From: Dryococelus australis
Taxonomy: Eukaryota; Arthropoda; Insecta; Phasmatodea; Phasmatidae
Direction: 5' to 3'
NCBI GenBank assembly: GCA_029891345.1
Contig: CM056995.1
Location: 214,961,547-215,025,546, forward strand
DNA length: 64,000 nucleotides
The notes under the pieces are model-generated. The model worked only from the letters and a program-made list of their open reading frames with translations, made no database searches and was not told the origin of the DNA. Below are positions 23,653 through 34,059 of this stretch, one piece after another (the first letter of the stretch is position 1; each line of letters starts with the position of its first letter). Both the position numbers and the translations under genes were made by a program.

Positions 23653-24108
23653 GTGCCCTGGACAAACGGAACAAGTTGCCGTACCTGCCGAAAGTTCCTG
23701 CTGACGTACGCACCGTACGAAATTTCAGCCATATTAAAGTATTTGCTGACCTACCTACAGCTGCACGAAGACATATGGGACTGCTTCCCGTGCAAGGAGT
23801 ATTCCGAAGGCTGCACCACCTCTGTTCCCGACATGCCGCACCGCTGGGGCTGGTGCAAGGCCCGCCGAGCAGTCCTGGCAGTGCCCACCCTCGTGCAAGG
23901 TTTCTACGCACAAGCTGTACCTACAGAAGACATCCCAACGACGCCCGCCCTCGTGCAAGGTTTCTACGCTCAAGCCATACCTGCAGAAGACACCCTCGCA
24001 ATGCCCGCCCTCCCCGTGGATGACCCCATACAAGTTTTCTACTCTGGCAAGCACTACCCAGCGACGAGGAAGCAAATCCAAAACACGAGTGAACACAGTG
24101 TGAAATGA
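23653..24108 (+). CDS. Unidentified ORF with 20-residue tandem repeat
   Basis: A 151-codon open frame just inside the left terminal repeat. Its C-terminal half contains two near-identical 20-residue units (PALVQGFYAQA(V/I)P.ED....) and a third decayed unit (PALPVDDPIQVFYSG); at DNA level the repeat is 60 bp. The N-terminal part has four Cys in CRTC and CFPC and no recognised family. It could be an element gene or a chance product of a minisatellite. No function is proposed. Confidence 0.35.
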   Translation: MPWTNGTSCRTCRKFLLTYAPYEISAILKYLLTYLQLHEDIWDCFPCKEYSEGCTTSVPDMPHRWGWCKARRAVLAVPTLVQGFYAQAVPTEDIPTTPALVQGFYAQAIPAEDTLAMPALPVDDPIQVFYSGKHYPATRKQIQNTSEHSVK

Positions 24109-25902
24109 TTTTGTAAAAAAAATGTATAGTGTGTGAAAAAATGTTTTGCGACATCCAAGGGTTTCGCGCTCAGGACTCTTACGCCATCAAGCAGATTGCC
24201 ATCTCGTACAGCGATGACAAGTAAACCAAAGTTTTTTACGTTTTCACCACCATGCCAGTGGAAGCACCTCGGCCGCACCATGCAACAGGTATACCGGCTA
24301 CAGATGAAGTGACTTAGGTAGGTCGATGGAAATTATCCGTATGGGGATATTCACAAATTGTTGGAGGAAGCCATAATACCCTATTACCCCGTGTACGTGA
24401 ATCGCCAAGAGTTAGCGATTCGTAATGTGTGTCCTGCCGGTACGAAAATTTAAGGACCTCTACAGACAATGCCCACCATTCAGGCAGCTGGTAGAGACCT
24501 ACGCCTTGCGGCTTCACGACTGTAAAAACTGATGTGCGTCGTGCAATGCCGAAGCACTAAGGCTCTGGACGTGCTATCATCTGTGGTACATATATAAAAA
24601 ATATTACGTGTGTGTAATGTACCTGTGTAATGTTTAATGTGAGTGAAAAAAAAAACATTGTGTGTATTAAAGATGTAGAGAAGAATATTTGTATAATGCA
24701 GAACAATATTGTGATGTGTGTAAATAAATGTGTTAAAAGAAATGTGTGTATCTTGTCATGTCCTGCTCACGTAAGTTAAAAAAAACACCACCACTGTTGG
24801 TAAAGAAAATGGTTTGTTACAGCGTTTAAAACTAACACGAATGGCAAAGAAAATATTTCGTATCGATGTTTAAAAAAATACTTTTGGTAAAGAAAATATT
24901 TAGTATAATCACTTTTGTTAATAAAACACACTGTCGGTGAAGTTAAAGGAAAAGAGACCACGCAATGTTAAAACGAAGCAAGAGTTGCTCCAGGCTGCCA
25001 TAATTTTCTCCTCTCGCGTGCAGCTCTTAGGAGCCCGCCAGGTATGTTCGCCACGTCGACACTTTTGTAGCTGGGCGGATGTTTTACTTCCTGTCAGCTT
25101 CACGCTGACAAGCCGACAGAGAGACAACTTCACGCCAGCCAGGAATCAAGGCTTGAAAGTATTTGTACACTTAATGGCTATAATACACAGAGTTCCAACA
25201 GCGAGCGGGTTCATATCAGATTAGCATGTAATACGTAGTGCCGTAGTTGGGAATTTATGTCCACATTCGACCCTTGGAGCACCTCGGATACACACAAGCC
25301 AAAACAATTACACTGGTGGGGACATACGATATATATATGCAGTACAGTAATTATGAGAAAACCTTGGTACAATACTGCCGAAAAACTATACACGCTAATA
25401 TACCGACGGAAAAAACAGAGAACATATCAACGATAAAAAAAATTATACAGTACGATGAAAATAACATCTCCGTTACAATACTCATTTATGGAAAAATATG
25501 GTACAATAATGGCAAGAAAAACATAGGATACAACACACATGAAAAAATGTATACAGGCGGAACTAAATACATTCTACTATATAGATGGGGAAGCAAACTT
25601 ACGAGATAAAATATACACGTCACCCTACACACGATGAGACAGACATAACATACGGGAGGGGCAGGTTCGACACCTGGTACCCATGGTAAAATACTGGTGA
25701 GGAACCTGTCAATGGCAAAACTAACACACACAACTAATAGAAAACTCCCTGCACCAACCAAGGTACTTGAGTGCATACACAACAGCCCGTAGGCATAGGG
25801 AGGGATAAGAATGAAAGAACGAACAGTTAAGTTAAACATGAAAAGATTTATTATAGTAGAAATTTATACACTTTACATGAAATGTTAGTTGTAGCAGAAT
25901 TG
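24109..25902. other. Polinton interior without recognised genes
   Basis: A stretch that would normally hold further element genes. An open piece at about 24330-24450 (GDIHKLLEEAIIPYYPVYVN) and a 120-codon frame at 25247-25609 show no recognised family. I looked for polymerase B motifs (DFNSLYP, YGDTDS type) on both strands and did not see them. Confidence 0.4.
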
Positions 25903-26760
25903 TTATGACAGTGTCCTTTCGACCCAGGAATCATCACGCTTCGAGTGACCCAGCCACCGCACGTACACACAGCAGTTACATCCTTTCAGCACCTTCTCCA
26001 CCAAATACACGTCTGGAAACTGTGTTCGCTAGATCCTTCAGCATAAAATCCACCAATGATCGGTTTGCCGCGTAGGTCCTCGAGGTAAAACATGCGTGGG
26101 TACGCATGTCGTATATGCACCACCTTGTACAGTTCTGCAGACCAGTGCTGTTGTAAGTCTTTGTGGAAATTCCACGTTTTGTCGAAGTCCGCACCAAGTC
26201 ACCGATCTTGACTTGAGACTTCCCTGAATCACGCCTATTCGGAATAGCATACGATGTTCGAAACAATGAGTCATTAGTCACATCTTCGAGCTTCATGATA
26301 GAGATAAAATTAATGGTAGAATTATACTCGCGTACGAGTTTCGGTAGTAGTGTCAACCACTTGTAGTTTCTATTCGCCGTGAAATATCTCCACAGTTTAG
26401 CTTTCAGTCGTGTGAAAATGCTCGACGATGCTAGTCTTGGGCCCAGATAATGTAGAATAGTTATTGACGTTATGTTTCATCATCAGTGCATGGAAAATAG
26501 CATTAAAGTATTATTCACTGTATTCCGTGTGGAGATTTTTCTGTATGCGCCCTTCGCACAATACGCTCACCAGAGCTTTTGCTACATCACGAGCATTCTT
26601 CGATTTGAGCGGTCTGGCAAAGGCGAATTTGCTATAGACGTCGATCATGGCGAAAATGTAACGGTGGCCTTTATTCGCACGAGCAAAGTCTTTTGAGTGC
26701 GTAATTTATCCTAGCGTACTTGTGCAGAACTCGTCGGCAACTGCATACTTGCTCATCTCG
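25903..26760 (-). pseudogene. Polinton integrase (rve fold) remnant
   Basis: Homologous to the DDE integrases of Polintons. Reading on the minus strand, MIDVYSKFAFARPL supplies the first catalytic Asp. The region of the second Asp has decayed (TEYSE then a stop). SGPKTSIVEHFH carries the catalytic Glu. Then come KLVREYNSTINF, VKIGDLVRTSTKRGI.TKTYN and a chromodomain-like tail ending VYLVEKVLK...YVRWLGHSKRDDSWVER and a stop at 25903. The pieces lie in different frames with stops, so it is inactive. The first Asp, the Glu and the tail are still readable. Confidence 0.8.
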
Positions 26761-27668
26761 AAACGTAGCCCGCCTCTGACAGTTCTTCGATGATGCCACT
26801 TATTTCATTGGTGTGCGAGCAGTTTCCTGCAGACTGTGAAGTGACCAAAAGTATCAGCCTATCTACCAACTCATTCGGATCGTTCCAATACCGAGAGTAA
26901 AATTTTTCTCCGCTCTCCAATTTGAGTCAATCCCAATCCGCCAATTTCACATACCTTAGGAAACAGTCCGGTTATAATGGGAAATTTTTTGTGCGTTACT
27001 ACCTTGAATCGTCACATTGAGGGGCAATTCTCTGTGTAATGAGCGCGACAGCACCGTAGGAGGCGACGGTGCTTGCGCAAATCAGATTCGGTGTAGTGTC
27101 CGGGACGCTTACGAAACAAAAGTTCGCCCAACCCCTGCGTGAAATTCGCCTTGCGCTTGCCGATCTGCAGTATATCCTTGGGTAAAAACAAAACTTCCTT
27201 GTTTCCGAGAAACCATCTCCCCCCCCCCCCCCCCCCCCAATTTTCTGAAAAACCGTAAGTCATGTCTGCAGTACGACCAGAGTAAGAAGCGATGCAATGA
27301 GATAGAAGATTACCCACCTCGGGTCCACGCTCCCGGTTTTGTTTCCTTTCCAGTGCACGCAGCAAATCGCTCAGGGGAAAATCATCTTCGTCACTAGTGA
27401 GGACACCTTCCGATTCGTTCAGTTCCGGACTTCTTTCCCGTTTATGCGCGGGGGTTGGTTCTTCCATCTTGATTTCGCGTTTGATATCGGTGCGAGCTTC
27501 GTCACTCGCTTTTTTTTTTTTTTTTTTAGCCAAAGGGTTATAAGTTTGAGCCTTCTCCCTTCGAGTCTCGATGGTCATTCTGTAAGTTTTCGCGAGTAAG
27601 TATTTAGCCCGTACCGATTTGAATGCTCGCTGGAGTTCGCTCACCAGTTCGGCTCGGTTATCAACCAT
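26761..27668 (-). pseudogene. Conserved Polinton-associated protein, broken
   Basis: A 218-codon frame (27668-27012) has a basic N-terminal half with a Lys run (AKKKKKKAS) and an acidic Ser/Glu part. It then has MTYGFSENW, WFLGNKEVLF, GLGELLFRKRPGHYTESDLRKH, which I recognise as the TYG...LGN..I...G..GL.ELL...YT..DL pattern of a protein found beside the integrase in many animal Polintons. The family's C-terminal part continues in another frame near 26780-26900 (YWNDPNELVDRLILLV, NEISGIIEELSEAG). Its role is unknown to me; the basic N-terminus would suit a DNA-binding or core protein. A 20-C run at 27219-27238 encodes poly-Gly and is a likely slippage site. Confidence 0.65.
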
Positions 27669-27734
27669 TGACTGAATGGAATAGACTTTTCATACATGTA
27701 TATATGTACATATAATGCTTTTCTTTGGAGTCGA

Positions 27735-28103
27735 TCATTCACAATTTTCCGAAACTACTTTATCAAGGTGCACGGCACACACATCCAATGTATTATGGCT
27801 ATGCCTCGCGACATCGGTTTTCGTAGCCTGGTTGGACATTAAAAAATGTTGTAGCTCCTTAAATTCTTCTCGTCTCTGTGCGTTCGATACATTGATCAAG
27901 TATATTATCCGCGCCTCCGCACCTTCTACGTGCTGGTCGACAGCTACCAAATTTTCCACGGCTTTGTTCCTCACACTTTTCCAGTTTTCGACAGATAAGA
28001 GATACAAGTCTTCTCTACGTGCAGGGGCGGAGCGATTCTGACCACATTCGAGGTCATCGTGACGATCGATGTCGCCAAATTTGGAAATGCTTCCACGACT
28101 CAT
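27735..28103 (-). CDS. Unidentified Polinton ORF
   Basis: A 122-codon intact frame, MSRGSISKFGDIDRHD to VVSENCE, between the conserved associated protein and the ATPase, on the same strand. The composition is soluble and charged, with predicted helices around NWKSVRNKAVENLVAVDQHV and EEFKELQHFLMSN. No domain is recognised. It starts 106 bp from the 3' end of the ATPase frame, consistent with a compact element gene order. Confidence 0.5.
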   Translation of the reverse strand: MSRGSISKFGDIDRHDDLECGQNRSAPARREDLYLLSVENWKSVRNKAVENLVAVDQHVEGAEARIIYLINVSNAQRREEFKELQHFLMSNQATKTDVARHSHNTLDVCAVHLDKVVSENCE

Positions 28104-28209
28104 TGTTGCGTTCTTAAGATAAAATGATTAAATGATTACAGCCACGCCTGAATCTTCCCTTATGTAGTGGACAGTTCTTTACGACCACCAATATACCAAA
28201 CTTTTCCTT

Positions 28210-28860
28210 TCAGCACAAGGCAGACATATGTTTTAAATCAGATAGTGTCAAGTCCGTATTGACGTGATCGTTGTAAACGTGGCGTAAATTAGTGTCGTCC
28301 ATGCGAAACAGCACCAACACATCAGCATTATCGTGGAGCATATATTTGGGTATGCGTGAACAACTCCGGCCGTGGTACACACAGTCTACGTACGCACGTC
28401 CTCCCATGCTAAAATATTCTTAAATACAAGTTTGTTTCTAGCAGGCAATGTAATCGAAGACAAATATAGAGCTTGGAAGAGCTTCACTCGGTGTATGACG
28501 GCTTCATTATAGCTGCAGGAGATATATTTCATACCTTTCACAGCTTGCAGTACTCGTGCCAGTAACTGGTATTTAGGTTGCTGGAGCGATTTAGAATAAA
28601 TGTACACGTTCTCTAACCTAAGGCAGTTCTCTTCTTCCAGCAGGCTCGGTAGTACGCACGTCTTGCCGCTACCCGACCGACTACAAATCTGGCCTCGCAC
28701 ACCGGTAGGCAACTGGGCACTGTGGCGTGATTCGTGAGAAATATCTTCATCTTCGGCATGAATGCATATGGGTAGAGTAACGCCGTGCTTGATAATACGC
28801 ATGTTACCATCGCTATCTTGCAGTGAGTGTGGAGCCGATTGCGGAGCATGCCAGAGCCGA
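28210..28860 (-). pseudogene. Polinton packaging ATPase (FtsK/HerA type), frameshifted
   Basis: A P-loop SRSGSGKTCVLPSLL is followed by RLENVYIYSKSLQQPKYQLL, both typical of the genome-packaging ATPases of Polintons and related viruses. A Walker-B-like SIFVFDYIAC lies near 28450 in another frame. The C-terminal block SRIPKYMLHDNADVLVLFRM and NLRHVYNDHVNTDLTLSD lies in a third stretch ending at 28210. At least two frame changes separate these blocks, so no complete enzyme can be made. Walker A Lys and Thr are intact. Confidence 0.8.
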
Positions 28861-29072
28861 TTGCGAAGCGCGCCCTGCTGATTGTAGTTGTAGAGAACCA
28901 GCACTACACATTTTAAAATGTCTCTTTAAATTATCGCTCCGAGAAAACTGCTTCTGGCAGAGTTTGCATTGAAATTACTTTCTCGAAGTTTTTATCTTGA
29001 AGGTTGTTATTTCGTGTCTACATAAATTCTGCCAAATGCTTTACCGCAGCAGCGACACAGCAGATTCATCAT
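28813..29072 (-). pseudogene. C2H2-type zinc-finger ORF of the element
   Basis: On the minus strand, FQCKLCQKQFSRSDNLKRHF then KMC forms one finger with spacing C-x2-C-x12-H-x3-C. A preceding LCRCCGKAFG in a different frame looks like the start of another finger. The frame continues through a Ser/Ala-rich linker to a stop at 28813, overlapping the ATPase frame. A similar pair of fingers occurs at 42660-42850. The product may have been a DNA-binding protein of the element. Confidence 0.6.
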
Positions 29073-29320
29073 TGCATCCGTACTGATTCGAATCTAGAAT
29101 GGTCCTGAAATGAAAAGGTATGAAATAAGAATATGTATAGTTTGTAGGCCAGTTTAATTCGATCCGGTGTAAGGTAACGACAGTGAAATTTTACAACTAC
29201 GAAACGGAGCAGATGCCCAACACGTGGAACTGTGGATACTTGTGTCTGCGATTTTAAAGCAGGGTATGAAAAGGGCTGTAGCAGTCATACTGATCTCATG
29301 AGTATATCGGTGTCCATCAG
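28905..29320. promoter_or_regulatory. Divergent intergenic region of the Polinton-like element
   Basis: The leftward genes (ATPase, finger ORF) and rightward genes (capsid proteins) diverge here, so the element's promoters for both groups should lie in or near this region. No specific promoter motif can be assigned. Inferred from gene order only. Confidence 0.3.
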
Positions 29321-29986
29321 AGTGGTAAAACGTCCAAGCTGAGGGCCAACTTTTACCCTCCCTTGGAGCTGGAGGGTGAATGGTGTGTGGGGTTAGTGGC
29401 CTTTCAAACTTACAAATCCATATCCAACGTAGAAGAAAACGTGAATTCCACATTCCGGTACGTAGTGGCAGGAGATGCGAAACAAATCAGCATTCCCACC
29501 GGGGCGTACGAGATGAAGCATATGGAATACTTCATAAAGAAATCACAACCGCGCGACATTGTATTCGAACTGCACGGCAATCCGAATACTCTGAAGGCTG
29601 AAATGTTTTGCACCACAGATGTAGATTTCACGGAACAGGATACAGTTTGGCCCATGTGGTTCGAAGCCAGAGTGTACGGAGCAGGAATGAAACACGAGTC
29701 GTCGCGGGCAGTAAAGATCTTTCCTGTCAATGTCATATGCAGAAACTGTAACTTGGCAAGTTGCAATTACGTGAATGGGGAAACCGAACCGTACTATTTA
29801 AGAGTTCGCCCCCACTGTAGGTCGTGGATATAAAATCGTAGAATCTCTGAGAACGCTCATTTACTTCAGTTCGTTTCAAAGAGCATCCGCGAAGTAGCCG
29901 TTTCGATCGTGGACCAAAACGAGGAACTGATAAATTTCCGAAAGGAAGGAATTACGCTTCATTTACACCTGCAACGATGGGACTAA
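29320..29986 (+). pseudogene. Polinton minor capsid (penton-like) protein, frameshifted
   Basis: The longest open part (29363-29833) reads WCVGLVAFQTYKSISNVEEN, IPTGAYEMKHMEYFI, NTLKAEMFCTTDVDF and NVICRNCNLASCNYVNGE, the pattern of the single-jelly-roll minor capsid/penton protein of animal Polintons. After a frame change, YKIVES and then SIREVAVSIVDQNEELINF and TLHLHLQRWD complete the C-terminus to a stop at 29984-29986. An upstream piece (FYPPLELEGEW from about 29345) suggests the true start precedes 29363. Family length is about 220 residues, so the copy is near full length but broken. Confidence 0.75.
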
Positions 29987-30095
29987 ATTTCGCCGCATTA
30001 CATCGAACCCTAGATCAGTAAGCTGCGAGGACGTGTTGTGATAACACCTGAGAATGCAAAGTTTCTCCTCCTCCTTGGTTTATAAGTAAATCGAA

Positions 30096-30465
30096 ATGGC
30101 AGACTAAATTCTTGACGTGTATCAGAGGCTAGAATTCAACGATAAACTCGATAATATCGAAATGCACTGCTACGAACCGTATCTTGGCAGACCTTTCGCT
30201 CTCGGAAGGGGCGTTAGAATACTTACACTGCGACAAGATATTTACAGCCTGCCTAACCAGTCCTTTGTGCGCATAAGAGGCAGGCTAACGACCCACCCGA
30301 CCACCACCAGGTTGGTACGAAATTGACTGCTGCACCTTTTCGAGCGAGTAATGTACGAGATTAATGCCATAGCTATCGACCAGTCGCGAGATGTGGGCAT
30401 TACCTCATCGATAAAAAAAAATTACCTATCGCTCCCCAGCCAAGAGATTTTAAAAAGACACACAC
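30096..30465 (+). pseudogene. Polinton major capsid protein, 5' fragment
   Basis: From an ATG at 30096 the frame gives an early stop (codon 4), then LTLRQDIYSLPNQSFVRIRG, a stop, then LFERVMYEINAIAIDQSRDV and GITSSIKKNYLSL. This matches the N-terminal part of the double-jelly-roll major capsid protein of insect Polintons. Similarity stops near 30465, where AT-rich non-coding DNA begins. Only about 120 of an expected 500 or so residues remain, so the rest was deleted. It lies 110 bp after the minor capsid gene, the expected order. Confidence 0.7.
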
Positions 30466-31300
30466 ATTTATCCTAATTTTTGTAGTGTGTTATTTGTATG
30501 TGTTTTTCGAGTTATTTAACTTATAACCGTTTGTGTGTTTAGAACTTTATTTTTTCTCCGTTTAAAAAGGAACTGAAGATTGTTTTACAGACAATCTGTG
30601 TATATATATATATATATAGCGCTTGCTTTTTCCTTGGATAAGGGGCAAGTACGTGCAATATCTATTTTATAACAGTTCCTATTACCTGCAATATTAACCA
30701 TACTTAAATTTGACACACATTTTTTTTTTTATATTTTCTTTCTATATTATTACAAGAAATAACTTTTGTAACATTATTAGCAAATAGCCATTTAATGAAG
30801 GGTATTGACTAAAAAAAAAAACATGAGCACTGCAAGATGGAACAGTTCCTGACCGATATTAACTACCTCTCGAAAGTGTGTGAAGACGAAAGGGGGAAGA
30901 ATGCTGACCGAGGGAGGAAGTGCTTATGTGACTTTCATTCTGCCACACCGCGCAAGGACAACACCCGCCTCTTTGTATCGCCTGCACCCAGCAGCAGCAG
31001 CAGTACCTAGTCATTTTTAAAACTATTTCAATACGAATAAAAAATATTACACAAATAATTTTAACATAAAGAATATTTACTTTACATTGTATATAGTTAC
31101 ATCGTATTTGCAAAAAAAAAAAAATTGAAAGAAAAAATACATGCATTGATCTTATTTACACCCAAGCACTTAAAAGAAAATATTTTACAACATAAAAGTA
31201 TTTACTAAAAAACTTGGTAAACACTTTTTACAAGGTGAGCAATTCACTGGAAAACAAAATCAAAAGAAAAGTTATGAGATAATAATGATTTTCCTTATGC
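30466..31300. other. AT-rich spacer replacing the capsid gene body
   Basis: Non-coding, with a (TA)n run at 30600-30620 and A/T runs. It sits where the rest of the major capsid gene would be expected, so it marks a deletion or replacement. Confidence 0.5.
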
Positions 31301-32330
31301 CTAAGATACTTTTCTTTCCCTATCCATACCACTATCGCAATCTTGTACTGTTAATTCAAACACCTTACCATACATAATTCTTCTTTTTCTTCTTTCGAGG
31401 AGTAGGGAATGCACATTTCCGTCACATCTCTCCATGGTCACGGTAGCTGACGGCTGGTCCGTATAGGTTACGTCATGCAGTAGAGAAGATATAATTTCGT
31501 ATTTTTTCTCTGGATTAAACTTGCCGCCGGGACGGGCTCCGTCGTTGAGAGAAGACTTGGTGAAAGGTCTCTGCCTCGAGTGTAGGTACACTTCACATGC
31601 AAAAGGTGTGCAGTTTGGAGGTCTAGTCCAGAAATCCTTGCCTTTTCACGACGTGGTTATGTCCATCGCACATATCCTGCCATTTACACAAGTAATTATT
31701 TTTACTTTTTCAGAACAGTTTGTACAATACACTTTCGTACATTCTTGCTTTGCTTACGATAACATTACAAATCTTGTTTTACCAATTCCTCCAGCGAACA
31801 AGGAAGCGTAGAGTCGGAACATAAGTTGTGCACGTAACAGTTTTTATATTCACACGCTAAAATGTTCAGCAAGTAACAGCCCTTCGAACTCATTGTAGCA
31901 ACACAGCCAGTGAAATACACCGTCGCAAAATTGAATTTGCAGAACGCCTCTAGCATTTCGAAAACTTAAATGTCGGTGTTCCCAATTTAATTCGTTGTAC
32001 TTGCTCGCGTCTTCGGACCTGAATGGAGAAAAATTCAGCGACTGTCACTTCTTCGATGTCGCTCTCTTCGAAGTCGGAGCTGATGGGCCTCTCTGCGAAG
32101 CTGGGTGAGAATACACTATATCCTGGGGACTGGTATGAGTTGGCTGATGAATGCGGGTTGACTGGCGTAGCAGGTTGTCTGATGGTAGCGGGTTCGTGCC
32201 AGTCGACGACATGGATGACATTGCTCCTCATGCCAATATCGTGCAGATGAGCTGAAGAATATTATCTCCACTGTTTTCTTCGTTGCGGTTGGTTTCTTCT
32301 GCACTTGACGACATGGCTACTGTAACAGAC
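31301..32330 (-). pseudogene. Unidentified minus-strand ORF series beside the right terminal repeat
   Basis: Reading leftward from an ATG near 32315 (MSSSAEETNRNEENSGDN), then MRSNVIHVVDWHEPATIRQP..., SSKGCYLLNILACEYKNCYV, CTKVYCTNCSEKVKIITC and CTPFACEVYLHSRQRPFTKS...PGGKFNPEKKYEIIS, the pieces abut in shifting frames to a stop at 31301. The Cys-rich middle (C-x5-C-x2-C) suggests a zinc-binding segment. I do not recognise the family. It is probably one decayed gene starting just inside the right terminal repeat. Confidence 0.45.
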
Positions 32331-32369
32331 GTCTGAAACGAAATGATCACCGGGCTCTCCGCTCGAAAT

Positions 32370-33740
32370 AGCGAGGAACAACTTTTCGCAGAGATACTCG
32401 GGGGCGTGTCTGATAAAGCCTCGGAGAGATTGGTAGGGTCGGACAGGAGATGGTGGAGGCTTGTTGACTCTCGAGCGAATGTGAGTAAACAGCCAATGGG
32501 ACGCATTGGCGGAGTCATTAGCCAATGGGGAAATAGGGGATCGAACAAAAGAGAGTAATTAGCAAATAGGAAGCATTGGCGGGGGTGGAACAGAGGTGAC
32601 TAATGGATGGAGCATACGACTAATTTGTGGAACAGAGGTGGTGGAGGCTTGCCGGCTAAACAGCTAATGAAAATCATTGGTGGTGAGTGGTGGGGGTGTA
32701 TGGGGAACAGATAGTCGAACAGAGGTGAGTAATAAGCCAATGAGAAGCATTGGTGGGGTAATTAACCAATGAGAATCATTAGTGGAGATGGAGGCCTTTC
32801 GACTAAACAGTTAATGAGAAACATTAGCATTAGTCGACGAAGATGGTCGAACGGAAGTGGTCGAAGGTGAGAGAGTAACTCTAAAAAAAATTGTTGAACG
32901 ACAAAAACAAATGACGCTTACAAATATGGCGGCCATGGCGGAAAGTTTTTAAAGTAAATTTCTATAAAATTTTAATAAGAAACTCATAAAATAATTTTTA
33001 TATATATTTTTAAGAAAGTGTGATCATACCATGATTATGGCTGAATGTGAGAGCCTACCAAAATGGCATTGAATTGAGTAGAGTAATCAGTGGAGTGCAT
33101 GTGACAAATTTATCTATCGTGAGTAATCGGCAGAGCGAAGTGAGAGAGACTGTAACAGGTAAACTAATGAGGAACGAAAAATTTAAGATGGTGGCCTCCA
33201 GTAACGTATAAACAAAGATGGCGGCCTCCAGTAATGTGTCAACAAATGACTAACGAAAAATCAAGATGGCAGAATCAGTATTGATGAGGGAAGTGGCGAG
33301 GGAGTCGGTCGTCTTCTGGGGATGTTATAGAAGGGAGGGGGGCCTCCAGAAATGTAAGTTTTTTTTTAATAAACTTGTATACATTTTTAAACGATTTTTT
33401 AATTAAAATTTTTAGGGAGAAAAGGGAAATCTTAAAGGGAAAAGTGAATTTATTAGGTAAATAGGCCACCAGGGGAAAATACTTTTTAATAATAAGTTTT
33501 TAAAACGATTTTAATTACATTTTTGTAATAAATTTTTTTATAATTTTTAAGAATGTTTTCGCAATTTTTTTTTGAATCGGAGGTCAGCAGGGTCAAGATC
33601 AAGGACAATGGTCAGAGTTCAAGACTGAGGGGTCAAAGGTCAATGACTTCCAATATGGCTGACTGGCGACATAACAACATGGCGGCTCTCCGAATCCTAA
33701 CCCCATCCTCTTGTGTTAGACTCAGAATTTCTCTACTACT
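32370..33740 (-). repeat. Right terminal inverted repeat of the Polinton-like element
   Basis: Inverted partner of 22171-23572. It carries GGGGTCAAAGGTCAATGACT at 33628-33648, AACATGGCGGCTC at 33678 and AATATGGCGGCCATGGCGG near 32922, then GAGTAATTAGCCAATGGG-type units in its inner part. The two repeats have diverged visibly by substitutions and small indels. Confidence 0.85.
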
Positions 33741-34059
33741 AATTACACATTAACTGTGAAACAAAAACTTTTTTTTACTCTTTATTAACGTTTAACCCCT
33801 CACGCCAAAGTCAGTTGTTTTAACAATCTACAGGAGGGATGGTGGGAGCACATCACACGCTAGTTGCCACAGGAGAAAAATAACTTTAATATGTAAATAA
33901 TTTATATTAAGCTTAGCCTGCGAAGGAGCCTCCCAGACGAGTTGAAAAAACTCCTGACCGACTCGCTTATCATCGTTGCCCTACTAGTGAATAATTATTT
34001 TTAATGTAAAAATATATTTCGTCCTCATGTTATCTTCACTTAGCTTGAACTTGTGAACA
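33741..34059. other. Intron 1, 3' part, no feature
   Basis: AT-rich, non-coding. Confidence 0.4.

Larger units (their letters stand above)
22171..33740. mobile_element. Polinton/Maverick-like element, decayed
   Basis: An 11,570-bp element bounded by inverted repeats of about 1.4 kb whose outer ends read AGTAGTAGGGAAAT and its counterpart (CTACTACT at 33733-33740). Flanking hexamers AGATAC and AATTAC match at 4 of 6, compatible with an eroded 6-bp target duplication. Inside, in order, lie remnants of a retroviral-type integrase (-), a conserved Polinton-associated protein (-), a packaging ATPase (-), a C2H2 finger (-), a minor capsid or penton protein (+) and the start of a major capsid protein (+). 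Polintons are usually 15-20 kb; DNA polymerase B and the cysteine protease were not recognised. Most genes carry stops or frameshifts. Confidence 0.85.
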
